From NCBI GenBank assembly GCA_016926625.1, contig JAFGOE010000069.1:1-54919 (forward strand): DNA of 54,919 bases, in the 5' to 3' direction. Both the position numbers and the translations under genes were made by a program. Shown one piece after another: positions 43,089-51,548 of the stretch (its first letter is position 1; the number at the start of each line of letters is the position of its first letter). The stretch is from Candidatus Zhuqueibacterota bacterium (GTDB lineage: Bacteria > Zhuqueibacterota > Zhuqueibacteria > Thermofontimicrobiales > Thiofontviventaceae). The notes under the pieces were generated by a model. The model was not told where the DNA came from, did no database searches, and saw nothing but the letters and a program-made list of their open reading frames with translations.

Positions 43089-45236
43089 TTATAGATTCAA
43101 CAACAGTGATATCGAGTAATTTCTCATCGGAGCTATATTGCGCTCGATTTGCAAATAATTGTAATTCAATATGTTATTTACATTAATCGTCAATGTATAC
43201 TTCTTCCAGTTCGCCCCTATATGCCCGTCTATAACCTTTTGCGCTACTCTGTCCTCATTCGGATAAACTTTCACATTGTCCAGCCGGCTGATGTAGCGAT
43301 AGTCGAGGCCAGCCGTCGCAAATCCCCTGACCACATTCAATGATCCAACGAAAAGATGGTTGGGCCGATAGGCTAACGTTTCATTCGTTTTCAAATCGAT
43401 GGGATCCAGATAAGTGTATCCCAGTCCGATGGTGAGTAATTTATTGAACCAACTGGACTTTGCCGAAACATCGACCCCCCTGATCCTGGCTCTATTGACG
43501 TTTAAGAATTGAACGGTATTTTGAATGTCAGGTTCCGGTTCGATGAAATTCCAATAATCGTTATGGAACAGTGCTATGTCAACGAGAACATTGTTTGCAA
43601 GAATATGATTGAGTCCTATTTCATACGACCAGGCTCGCTCGGCCTTAAGCTCAGGATTTGGGATAACCTGAAAACCCGATGTGTTCGTATCGGTAAACAT
43701 CTCTGCCATGGTTGGTGATCTGAAACCACGGCCTATCGATCCTCTGAAAGTCGTAAGGTTGCTGGGTTTGATCGTGAGGCCGAATTTGGGATTAAATTGA
43801 TCGTCCCGAATGCCGGTATCTACTGCGTGATGATCGAATCGGAGTCCGATGGTGGTTGATATCAGCTTGCTGACGCGAATATCGTCTTGCAGATACAAAG
43901 CAAGAGTGGAACCATTGTGGTCACCAAACATAGCCGAGTTAGTCACATCGTATATACCTTCGAAACCGAACGTGAAGGAATGGGTGCTATTGACCAGATA
44001 ATCACCCTGTATCTCCAGACCGTATTTTTCCGCTTTGGAAAAATCGTTATTATCATGGTAATCATGCTTCCAGTAGTTGCGAAAGTAGCTTGTCCTGACC
44101 TTATAGGTAAATTTCTGAGAGATGAGTTGTCGATAGACGCCGTTCAAACTAAATTTGTAAGAATTGGTTTCATCACCGACCGATGTCACCGGCATCTCAT
44201 AGACATCGTTCTGATTTTTCCATAGAAAGATTTCTCCGCCTTCTGAGGTAACGTAGTTACTCTGAATCAGGAGCGAAGAATTGGAGTTGAATTTCGTATC
44301 GAAACGACCTAACAGACTGTAATTTTTAGACCAGCCGTTCTGTTGATAGCCCGTCGTCTCGATTCGTCCCGCGGACAACAACAAACCGCTATTTTTGAAG
44401 CGACTCGCGTGAGAGACCGAGGTTCTGTTGTAATGTCTCAATTTATCAGTCCATTTCCACTCATCGTGATAAGGGTCATCATATAACCCGGCTGTAAACT
44501 TTATCTCCGCTAAGGGCTGTGATGTAGGTTCTTTGCTAATAATGTTGATGACACCCCCCAGGGCGTGTGATCCGTAGAGCGCCGATCCCGCCCCTTTAAC
44601 GACTTCCACCCGATCGATCTGCGAGAGCGGGATGATGTCCCATTTGATATCGCCGCTATCACCCGGCATCATAGGAATTCCATCGACGAGCAGCAGCACC
44701 CGGCTGCCTGCACCCATGCTGTATCCGGAAGATCCTCTGATGTTTACATCGCCTTCCAAAACGTTAACCCCAGGTGTATATTCAAGGATCTCGTCCAGAT
44801 ACGTTACATTTCGCTGCGCTATCTCCTCGGAGAGCACTAAACTCACACTATTGGGAACATCCTGAAAACTCTGAGCTTTCTTTCCGGCGGTGACGACTAA
44901 AGCCGGTGTCTCGATCGCTGTTTCAATTAACTTGAAATCTTGCGTGCTCTGTTGATTCGCTTGTATGACGATGTCGTGTTGTTCTGATTTATAACCCATC
45001 ATGGTCGCCTGCAACACATATGCACCGGCGGGTACTTGAGCTATTTTATAATAACCGTCTAAGTCGGTAGACGCGCCGAACATGGTGCCTTTTATCATTA
45101 CGTTTGCACCAGGTAATGCGTCTCCTGTCTTCGAATCGATAATCCTTCCGATTATATTCCCACCCCTGTTTAATTGGGCGTTCGACTGATGGGACAGATT
45201 AAGGATCAATATTAAGAAAAACAATTTTTTCGCCAT
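43089..45236 (-). CDS. TonB-dependent outer-membrane receptor with carboxypeptidase-regulatory-like domain
   Basis: A 715-residue receptor. A signal peptide (ending SNAQ) is followed by a CarboxypepD_reg-like domain (GNIIGRIIDSKTGDALPGAN), a TonB-box-like segment (PALVVTAGKKAQ), the plug (YLDEILEYTPGVNVLEGDV, SRVLLLVDGIPM, VEVVKGAGSALYGSHALGGVI) and a barrel ending YSISLLLNL. The last third resembles siderophore and haem receptors in motif layout (PKFGLTIKPSNLTTFRGSIG-R-GFRSPT). It lies 43 bp downstream of a lipoprotein gene on the same strand, the two sharing the promoter at 46170-46198. The ligand is unknown. Confidence 0.9.
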   Translation of the reverse strand: MAKKLFFLILILNLSHQSNAQLNRGGNIIGRIIDSKTGDALPGANVMIKGTMFGASTDLDGYYKIAQVPAGAYVLQATMMGYKSEQHDIVIQANQQSTQDFKLIETAIETPALVVTAGKKAQSFQDVPNSVSLVLSEEIAQRNVTYLDEILEYTPGVNVLEGDVNIRGSSGYSMGAGSRVLLLVDGIPMMPGDSGDIKWDIIPLSQIDRVEVVKGAGSALYGSHALGGVINIISKEPTSQPLAEIKFTAGLYDDPYHDEWKWTDKLRHYNRTSVSHASRFKNSGLLLSAGRIETTGYQQNGWSKNYSLLGRFDTKFNSNSSLLIQSNYVTSEGGEIFLWKNQNDVYEMPVTSVGDETNSYKFSLNGVYRQLISQKFTYKVRTSYFRNYWKHDYHDNNDFSKAEKYGLEIQGDYLVNSTHSFTFGFEGIYDVTNSAMFGDHNGSTLALYLQDDIRVSKLISTTIGLRFDHHAVDTGIRDDQFNPKFGLTIKPSNLTTFRGSIGRGFRSPTMAEMFTDTNTSGFQVIPNPELKAERAWSYEIGLNHILANNVLVDIALFHNDYWNFIEPEPDIQNTVQFLNVNRARIRGVDVSAKSSWFNKLLTIGLGYTYLDPIDLKTNETLAYRPNHLFVGSLNVVRGFATAGLDYRYISRLDNVKVYPNEDRVAQKVIDGHIGANWKKYTLTINVNNILNYNYLQIERNIAPMRNYSISLLLNL

Positions 45237-45279
45237 TTAAATTCTCCGCAGACATTCAATTAAATGATCGTGGACATAG

Positions 45280-46098
45280 TTATTTGAAATTGATATTGAA
45301 ATTTGGACCGTTAATGGTTTGGTTTTCCTGGACCACGATCTGAGTTAGACTCAATCCGCCTACTGTGTATGAATATAATATGTCCGTTAGGGAGAGAGTT
45401 TGATTCGCCCTGAAAAATAAAACACCGGTCGCTACAAATGTACCAGGATAGGCGTTTATCACGTATTCAGCCGAATCGGATTCGACCGGTATTGAGTTAC
45501 TGAAACTTATATCTAAAAGAGATGGCAGTTTAACTGTAGGGACCAGGGAGAATTGTGTCGTCGAGATAACCCTGACTTCGGTGATGGAATCGGGCCAGGC
45601 GCCCGTAAATTTTATCATACCCGTGATCCTGGAGTCAGTGATTCGTTTTGCGTTGGAACGATCGACGTGGATATCGATGCCACGAACGGTCGAACTCTCG
45701 TCCGGTAAGATCACGGAAGCGGGCGACAGCGAGTCCGTCCCTTCGAAGTATAAACCACAAATACTGAGTATGTCCCAGCTTGAACCCTGCTCCCTCCATG
45801 CCACACCCAGAACATTGTATGCCCCTGGCTTCAAATAAAATTTATAGTCGTAATTTGAACCGTTGATGGGTATGGATTCACCGATGATCAAATCTGAAAG
45901 ACCTGACGGCGGAAACGATGTCGCCGCAACCAGTCTGACCTCAGCCGGTGTCCCTGGCCATTCGCCAGAATAGGTGATCGTACCCTCAATGTTACTATTG
46001 ATGGGCTCTAACCCAGGATCGAAGTCGCAACTGATCCCTGACACTAACAATGTGAGTACGGTGAAGTATATTATTCTATATTTCGTTTTAATAACCAC
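45280..46098 (-). CDS. Putative surface lipoprotein with two related beta-sandwich repeats
   Basis: A 272-residue protein with a lipoprotein signal (IIYFTVLTLLVSGISC, good lipobox). Two related modules follow: INSNIEGTITYSGEWPGTPA-EVRLVA and DSRITGMIKFTGAWPDSITE-VRVIS, each ending in a segment typical of carboxypeptidase-like or transthyretin-like sandwiches (FYLKPGAYNVLGVAWREQG; INAYPGTFVATGVLFFRAN). A TTG at 46116 would add six residues; the GTG at 46098, preceded by AAAGGGAACGAAG, is a better start. It is first in a two-gene unit with the TonB receptor and probably assists it at the outer membrane. Ligand and function unknown. Confidence 0.75.
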   Translation of the reverse strand: MVIKTKYRIIYFTVLTLLVSGISCDFDPGLEPINSNIEGTITYSGEWPGTPAEVRLVAATSFPPSGLSDLIIGESIPINGSNYDYKFYLKPGAYNVLGVAWREQGSSWDILSICGLYFEGTDSLSPASVILPDESSTVRGIDIHVDRSNAKRITDSRITGMIKFTGAWPDSITEVRVISTTQFSLVPTVKLPSLLDISFSNSIPVESDSAEYVINAYPGTFVATGVLFFRANQTLSLTDILYSYTVGGLSLTQIVVQENQTINGPNFNINFK

Positions 46099-46169
46099 CT
46101 TCGTTCCCTTTTTCAATAAAAAAAATCCATGAGTATCCCCATGGTTACCATTTGATTAATTTAAACTCT

Positions 46170-46198
46170 ATAATAATATTTATATACAAAAATGTCAA
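46170..46198 (-). promoter_or_regulatory. Sigma-70-type promoter of the lipoprotein/TonB-receptor operon
   Basis: On the minus strand TTGACA (46198-46193), 17-nt spacer, TATTAT (46175-46170). The predicted start site lies about 65 bp before the GTG at 46098. Its -35 box faces away from the TetR-type promoter at 46258-46285. Confidence 0.8.
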
Positions 46199-46257
46199 GA
46201 AATATTTTAGAAAATTGAATTGTTTGTAACATTATGTTAATTATAGATAAAAAGTAC

Positions 46258-46285
46258 TTGACATTTAGTTGAAAAAAACTATATT
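46258..46285 (+). promoter_or_regulatory. Sigma-70-type promoter of the TetR-family regulator gene
   Basis: TTGACA (46258-46263), 16-nt spacer, TATATT (46280-46285). The -10 box overlaps the left end of the 30-bp palindrome at 46282-46311, so bound repressor would block it. Confidence 0.75.
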
Positions 46286-46311
46286 ACTGAATGAGTACTC
46301 ATTCAGTAATA
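46282..46311. promoter_or_regulatory. 30-bp perfect palindromic operator (FadR/YsiA-like)
   Basis: The left half is TATTACTGAATGAGT and the right half is its exact complement. The core TGAATGAGTACTCATTCA matches the TGAATGA-N4-TCATTCA form known for the Bacillus TetR-type fatty-acid regulator FadR (YsiA). It overlaps the -10 box and start site of the TetR-family gene at 46410, indicating autorepression. Confidence 0.85.
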
Positions 46312-46409
46312 AAATTGAATATAATCTTGTACATTTTTAATAAATAAATCCATCATCAATGGTATTAATATCTCAATTTGAATTATAAGACACAGATAGG
46401 CGGAAAATA

Positions 46410-47006
46410 GTGGACAATAACGATAAACGGGAAAGAATATTAAAAGCAGCGGCGCAGGTATTTGCAAGAAAAGGATTCTATAATTCTCGTATCGCGGAGA
46501 TCGCCAATAAAGCAAACGTTGCTGAAGGCACCATCTATCTTTACTTCACCAATAAAGACGAGCTTCTAACGACTATCTTTGAACAGGAAATGGCGGTCGT
46601 GATCGCGGAAATGAAAGAGGAGTTGAATAAAGTAGATGATCCTAAAGATAAAATTAAAAAATTTATCGAACGGCATCTCGCCCTGATCGATGAGAAAAGA
46701 GAGATAGCCGAGGTCTTTCAGATCGAATTGCGCCAAAGCCACAAATTTATGAAAGAGTATAAGGGCACCAAATTTCGTGATTATTTGAATATCATCTCCT
46801 CGATCATAAGCATCGGTCAAAAGAGAGGGATGTTCAGGGCAGATATCATCCCCGGGATTGCAAAACGTATCCTGTTCGGTGCTTTGGATGAGATCTCAAA
46901 TTATTGGGTTTTATCAACCACCAGGCAATTCAGTCTAAGTGTCACCGCCGAGGAGATTGCAAAGATATTCATCAGAGGGATCAGCCTCGATCCCAATTCT
47001 ATATGA
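46410..47006 (+). CDS. TetR/AcrR-family regulator, FadR (YsiA)-like
   Basis: A 198-residue regulator. The HTH (residues about 9-55: RERILKAAAQVFARKGFYNS, IANKANVAEGTIYLYFTNKD) closely matches the Bacillus FadR/YsiA type. The C-terminal ligand domain is all-helical (EEIAKIFIRGISLDPN at the end). Such proteins repress beta-oxidation and electron-transfer genes and release DNA when long-chain acyl-CoA binds. The GTG start is preceded by AGGCGGA. A 30-bp palindrome sits on its promoter. The next genes downstream are etfB and etfA, the same association as in Bacillus. I did not find a second copy of the operator before etfB, so control of those genes is inferred from proximity. Confidence 0.9.
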   Translation: MDNNDKRERILKAAAQVFARKGFYNSRIAEIANKANVAEGTIYLYFTNKDELLTTIFEQEMAVVIAEMKEELNKVDDPKDKIKKFIERHLALIDEKREIAEVFQIELRQSHKFMKEYKGTKFRDYLNIISSIISIGQKRGMFRADIIPGIAKRILFGALDEISNYWVLSTTRQFSLSVTAEEIAKIFIRGISLDPNSI

Positions 47007-47349
47007 CGAACCAATATCTTCATCCTGTTCACACACCCGCAATGAGGATCAATAATTGAATGTTTACTTATAAATAGGTGATGCTAAATAGCGACTGTCG
47101 TCTATTTGTCACCATTTTGCCAGGTCTCTTATCGTTCAATTGAAAAATTACTGTGAACGTTTTCGAAACAAGTAATTTTCCATCTTGATGAATCGAACCA
47201 CATAATGTCCGCATTTTCATGAGTGATTGTTTTATGATCCAGGTGACTGGGATCAAATACCCGCTTTAATGCCAATTTTTATTAACCCTTCATATGCCAT
47301 CACCGTCTGATTGAGTCAGGATAAAATATATTAACATTTCAAAAAATAG
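47007..47349. other. Intergenic region without recognised features
   Basis: About 340 bp between the TetR-type gene and the etfB promoter. No terminator hairpin, RNA gene or convincing small reading frame was seen. The composition is AT-rich and there is no copy of the 46282-46311 palindrome. Confidence 0.5.
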
Positions 47350-47378
47350 TTGACTTTAAAAAGGAATAACTTTATATT
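47350..47378 (+). promoter_or_regulatory. Sigma-70-type promoter of the etfBA operon
   Basis: TTGACT (47350-47355), 17-nt spacer, TATATT (47373-47378), leaving a leader of about 130 nt before the etfB ATG at 47513. Confidence 0.7.
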
Positions 47379-47512
47379 GAAAGTTTAATAAAATTCTCTG
47401 ATGTTTTTTTACGCAAGATATTCTTTTTTTGGCTATGCTCAGATAGAAAACAATGTAAAATGATACACAATAATTTGTCGACATTTACTCTATGTTCGAT
47501 CAGGAGGAAAAT

Positions 47513-48265
47513 ATGAATATTATAGTATGTATCAAACAGGTAGCGGATACAGAAACACGAATCAGGTTGACACCGGATAAAAAGACAATTGATACATCGG
47601 ACATAAATTGGATTTTAAATCCGTATGATGAATTTGCCGTCGAAGAAGCTTTACGGATTAAGGAAAAAGGTCAGGGTAACGATATCATCACCGTCATCAC
47701 GATCGGTCCGGAGCGGACTACAGCCGCATTAAGATCTGCCCTTGCCATGGGTGCTGATGAAGCAATTCGAATCGATGTCGAGGATAATCTGGATTCGCTT
47801 GCAACTGCCAATTTATTAGTTGATGTGTTGAAAAATTTTGAATTTGATCTGCTGCTATTTGGAAAGCAGGCGGTGGATGATGATAACGCACAGGTGGGAA
47901 CTTTAGTCGCAGAAAAACTGGATCTACCCTGTGTGACAGTGATCACCGAACTCAAATTAGACCAGGGAAAGGTCACCGTGAAGCGTGAGTTAGAAGTCGG
48001 AGCAGAATTTATCTCAACATCGCTGCCGGCTGTTCTTACCGCTGAAAAAGGATTGAACGAACCTCGCTATCCGGCATTGCGTGGTATCATGATGGCGAAG
48101 AAAAAGTCTGTCGATCTACGGGAAGGGAAAGCAGATGAATCCAAAATCGTGGTAACAGGCTATCAATATCCTCCGGAGAGAAAGGGTGGTAAAATCGTGG
48201 GTAAGGGTCAGGAGGCAGTCCCTGAATTAATTCGCCTGCTAAGAGAAGAAGCCAAGGTATTTTAA
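47513..48265 (+). CDS. etfB: Electron transfer flavoprotein, beta subunit
   Basis: A 250-residue EtfB: NIIVCIKQVADTETRIRLTP, ALAMGADEAIRIDVED, and LLLFGKQAVDDDNAQVG with the usual AMP-binding loop. It forms the FAD-containing heterodimer with EtfA, which takes electrons from acyl-CoA dehydrogenases or related flavoenzymes. AGGAGG precedes the ATG at 47513; an upstream ATG at 47492 would add seven residues and lacks a ribosome site. The operon order etfB-etfA-oxidoreductase, with spacing of 66 and 15 bp, marks a quinone-reducing ETF module. No acyl-CoA dehydrogenase gene is in the window. Confidence 0.95.
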   Translation: MNIIVCIKQVADTETRIRLTPDKKTIDTSDINWILNPYDEFAVEEALRIKEKGQGNDIITVITIGPERTTAALRSALAMGADEAIRIDVEDNLDSLATANLLVDVLKNFEFDLLLFGKQAVDDDNAQVGTLVAEKLDLPCVTVITELKLDQGKVTVKRELEVGAEFISTSLPAVLTAEKGLNEPRYPALRGIMMAKKKSVDLREGKADESKIVVTGYQYPPERKGGKIVGKGQEAVPELIRLLREEAKVF

Positions 48266-48331
48266 ATTGAACACCGAGAAATCCATATGAAGCAGCGTTG
48301 AATATGGATCGATATAGATGAGGAGAAAAAT

Positions 48332-49318
48332 ATGTCAAACCCGGTAATGATTATCACGGAACAGCGTCATGATGTTTTTCGCAACGTCACATTTGAAATC
48401 GCCTCATGTGGCAGGAGCCTTGCCGACCAGTTGGGAGTCGATTTGATTTCGTTATCCATCGGAAAGGAAATAGAACGTCTCGCCTCCGAATTAGGCGAAT
48501 ATGGGGTGAACCGATCCTATGTGATCGATCATGAATTGACAGAACATTATCATCCCGATATATTCACGGATGTGATATCCCGTGCTGTCACGACTTTAGA
48601 ACCTCAGATCATATTATTTCCGGCCACCGGATTGGGAAAAGATCTCGGTCCTCGACTCGCGGGTCGGCTGAACATCGGTTTGGCTACGGATTGTGTGAAA
48701 TTAGAGATTCGAGAAGGAAAATTAGTCGTCGCGCGACCTATGTACGCTGGAAAAGTGATCGGGGAACACCAGTTTAGAGCAATCCCGCAAATGGCCTCTC
48801 TCAGACCAAATATATTCCCGGTGAACCGACTTCATGCCGGTGCAAAAACAAACGTGGAGGTTATCGATTTGCCGATCGACGAATCCGTGAGGAAGTCGAT
48901 CGTGACGGAGTTCATTTCAGCTTTAAGCAGCAAGGTCGATTTAACAGAAGCGAAGATCATCGTCGCCGGGGGCAGAGGCATGAAGGGCCCTGAGAATTAT
49001 AAGATGCTCGAAGAATTAGCGGACTTATTAGGAGGAGCCGTCGGTGCCTCTCGTGCCGTTGTGGATGCTGATTGGCGTCCGCATTCGGAGCAGGTTGGTC
49101 AGACTGGCAAGACCGTATCGCCGGATCTCTACATCGCCTGCGGAATCTCAGGCGCTATTCAGCATCTTGCAGGCATGAGCGGTTCAAAATGTATCGTCGC
49201 TATTAATAAGGATCCGGATGCCCCGATTTTTGAAAAAGCCGATTACGGCATCGTAGGCGATGTGATGGAAGTTGTTCCCGCCTTAACGGCCGAACTAAGA
49301 CAACGTTTAAGTAAGTAA
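48332..49318 (+). CDS. etfA: Electron transfer flavoprotein, alpha subunit
   Basis: A 328-residue EtfA. The N-terminal domain (EIASCGRSLADQLGVDLISL) is followed by the C-terminal FAD-binding domain: EAKIIVAGGRGMKGPENYKM, GGAVGASRAVVDADWRPHSEQVGQTGK, and ISGAIQHLAGMSGSKCIVAINKDPDAPIF. All FAD-contacting motifs are present. GAGGAGAAAA precedes the ATG. It pairs with the EtfB encoded just upstream and delivers electrons to the Fe-S membrane protein encoded 15 bp downstream. Confidence 0.96.
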   Translation: MSNPVMIITEQRHDVFRNVTFEIASCGRSLADQLGVDLISLSIGKEIERLASELGEYGVNRSYVIDHELTEHYHPDIFTDVISRAVTTLEPQIILFPATGLGKDLGPRLAGRLNIGLATDCVKLEIREGKLVVARPMYAGKVIGEHQFRAIPQMASLRPNIFPVNRLHAGAKTNVEVIDLPIDESVRKSIVTEFISALSSKVDLTEAKIIVAGGRGMKGPENYKMLEELADLLGGAVGASRAVVDADWRPHSEQVGQTGKTVSPDLYIACGISGAIQHLAGMSGSKCIVAINKDPDAPIFEKADYGIVGDVMEVVPALTAELRQRLSK

Positions 49319-49333
49319 TCTTTGGAGTCGATT

Positions 49334-51439
49334 ATGCACCATGATCTTGCATCACGAGAAGTGTTCTGGAATATCTCTTATAACTATATTATCTATTTTC
49401 TGCTTGTCGTTGTTTCAACCATCTTTTTTATTGGTATTTACCGCCGGGTTCGGCTGTGGAGGAGAGGCAGACCGGAAAATCGATTCGATCATATGGGCAA
49501 ACGCCTGTTGGCCGTGCTTAAATACGGAGTCGCACATCATAAAATTTTGAAAGAATCTTATCCGGGTATCATGCACGCGGCTATCTTTGTCGGATTCGTG
49601 TTACTGCTCATCGGAACGACCACCGTAAGTTTTGATTATGATGTATGGGGACTCCTCTTCGGGCAGCAGTCATTTTTGCGCGGTCCTTTTTATCTCTATT
49701 TTTCCTTTGCACTGGAATTAGCAGGTCTGTCAGCCCTGATCGGAATCATCATGGCACTTTATCGACGGTACATCAGGCGTCCCGATGGCTTAACTAACAA
49801 ACATGATGATCTGATCTTTCTGGCAGGCCTGGGGATTATCATTCTTACCGGTTTCCTTATCGAAGGATCTCGCCTCGCTGCCACACAACCAGAATGGGCT
49901 CGCTGGTCTTTTGTTGGTTACGGTGTAAGTTTAATTCTATCCGGTCTCGCTCCGGATAACGTACTATTATTGCACAGAATTCTGTGGTGGTCGCATCTGT
50001 CCCTCGCATTCGGATTTATCGCTTATATCCCATTCTCGAAGCTTTTTCATATGATCACATCTCCGCTAAATATTTTCTTTCTCTCGTTTAAACCCAAAGG
50101 TGAAATTACATCCATCGATATCGAACATAGCGAGACGTTTGGTGTATCGCATATCGATAATTTTACCTGGAAACATTTGCTGGATCTGGATGCCTGCACT
50201 CGTTGCGGACGATGTCAGGACCAGTGCCCTGCCTACTTAAGCGGGAAGCCTCTGTCGCCTAAAAAACTCATTCTCGATCTGCTGGATGAGCTGAATCGGA
50301 CTGCAAAATGCTCTTCTTCGAATGCCGTAACCAATGATGCATTGAACCACACCTTAGTCGGTTCTGTGGTAACCCATGATGAACTATGGGCATGTACAAC
50401 GTGCCGAGCGTGCATGGAAGCCTGTCCCGTATTGATCGAACATATTGATAAAATCATCGATCTCAGACGCGATCGGGTGTTGATGGACAGTGATTTCCCT
50501 CGTGAATTGCAGGCGACTTTCAGAGGTATGGAGACCAATTACAATCCCTGGAATATCGGCCATGTCAAAAGAGCCGACTGGGTTCAGGATTTAAACATCA
50601 AGAAGGCAACTGAGAATGATACGTTTGAATACTTGTGGTTTGTGGGATGCGCGGCCTCGTTTGATGATCGGGCTCAGAAGGTGAGTCGCTATTTTGCCAA
50701 AATATTGAACGCAGCTAAAGTCGATTACGCCATTCTGGGTGCAGAAGAAAAATGTTGCGGGGAAACCGCACGCAGATTGGGCAACGAATATCTGGCACAA
50801 ATGCTGATGGAAATGAACATCAGTACATTTAACGAATTGCACGTAAAAAAAATAATCACGACATGTCCTCATTGTTATAACACGCTTAAAAACGAATACC
50901 CTGCTTTCAACGGAGTCTACGAGGTTTATCATTCAACTGAATTTATATATAAATTGCTAAAAGAAAATAAGCTATCGCTCAACAGGATTAATCTGTCATC
51001 GAAAATGGCATTTCATGATTCATGCTATCTGGGACGGGTGAACGATATCTATGAACAACCCAGAGAAATTATCAATCGAATTCATCTGCATCAGCTGATC
51101 GAACCCGGTGAGAAACATCATGAGAAGAGTTTCTGCTGCGGTGCCGGAGGCGGACGGATGTGGCTCGATGAGACCATAGGAGAACGTATTAACCATGTCC
51201 GTCTGGATCAATTTGCTGCAATGGACGTTCAACAACTAGTGACAGCATGCCCGTATTGCTTGATCATGTTCGATGATGCGATCAAGGATAAAGGAATTGA
51301 ACATAAAATGAATACGGTCGATCTTATCGAGATGGTGGCCATGTCTCTAAATTTGAAATGTACCGACGAGGAGGCTGATGATCTTGTTGTTGAGGGGAAA
51401 GGGGAAAAGGACCTTTTTAGTGTAGATATTACGAGTTAA
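49334..51439 (+). CDS. Membrane Fe-S oxidoreductase, Etf:(mena)quinone oxidoreductase type (NarI-like + HdrD-like)
   Basis: A 701-residue protein. The N-terminal 240 residues hold about six membrane helices of the NarI/DUF3483 kind with His pairs for haem b (GIMHAAIFVGFVLLLIG, HRILWWSHLSLAFGFIAYIPF). Two [4Fe-4S] motifs follow: C288-TRC-GRC-QDQCP and C354-TTC-RAC-MEACP. Two CCG domains carry KCCGE (474-476) and FCCGAGGGR (601-602), as in HdrD. Proteins of this architecture next to etfBA pass electrons from ETF to menaquinone in fatty-acid and aromatic-acid oxidising anaerobes. A TTG at 49322 overlaps the ribosome site; GGAG sets the ATG at 49334. Confidence 0.92.
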   Translation: MHHDLASREVFWNISYNYIIYFLLVVVSTIFFIGIYRRVRLWRRGRPENRFDHMGKRLLAVLKYGVAHHKILKESYPGIMHAAIFVGFVLLLIGTTTVSFDYDVWGLLFGQQSFLRGPFYLYFSFALELAGLSALIGIIMALYRRYIRRPDGLTNKHDDLIFLAGLGIIILTGFLIEGSRLAATQPEWARWSFVGYGVSLILSGLAPDNVLLLHRILWWSHLSLAFGFIAYIPFSKLFHMITSPLNIFFLSFKPKGEITSIDIEHSETFGVSHIDNFTWKHLLDLDACTRCGRCQDQCPAYLSGKPLSPKKLILDLLDELNRTAKCSSSNAVTNDALNHTLVGSVVTHDELWACTTCRACMEACPVLIEHIDKIIDLRRDRVLMDSDFPRELQATFRGMETNYNPWNIGHVKRADWVQDLNIKKATENDTFEYLWFVGCAASFDDRAQKVSRYFAKILNAAKVDYAILGAEEKCCGETARRLGNEYLAQMLMEMNISTFNELHVKKIITTCPHCYNTLKNEYPAFNGVYEVYHSTEFIYKLLKENKLSLNRINLSSKMAFHDSCYLGRVNDIYEQPREIINRIHLHQLIEPGEKHHEKSFCCGAGGGRMWLDETIGERINHVRLDQFAAMDVQQLVTACPYCLIMFDDAIKDKGIEHKMNTVDLIEMVAMSLNLKCTDEEADDLVVEGKGEKDLFSVDITS

Positions 51440-51548
51440 CAGAGCCAAGGTGTGATAGTTTCATTTGTCATCGACCGTTTCTTTCAGTATTTAAACCGTC
51501 TGGTAATTCAGTATTCTCAATTTTTAATTTAATTTAAGTAATCGAACC

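Noticed and set aside
47068-47256. A 62-codon minus-strand frame between the TetR-type gene and etfB
   Set aside because: No ribosome site, no family resemblance and no neighbours on that strand.
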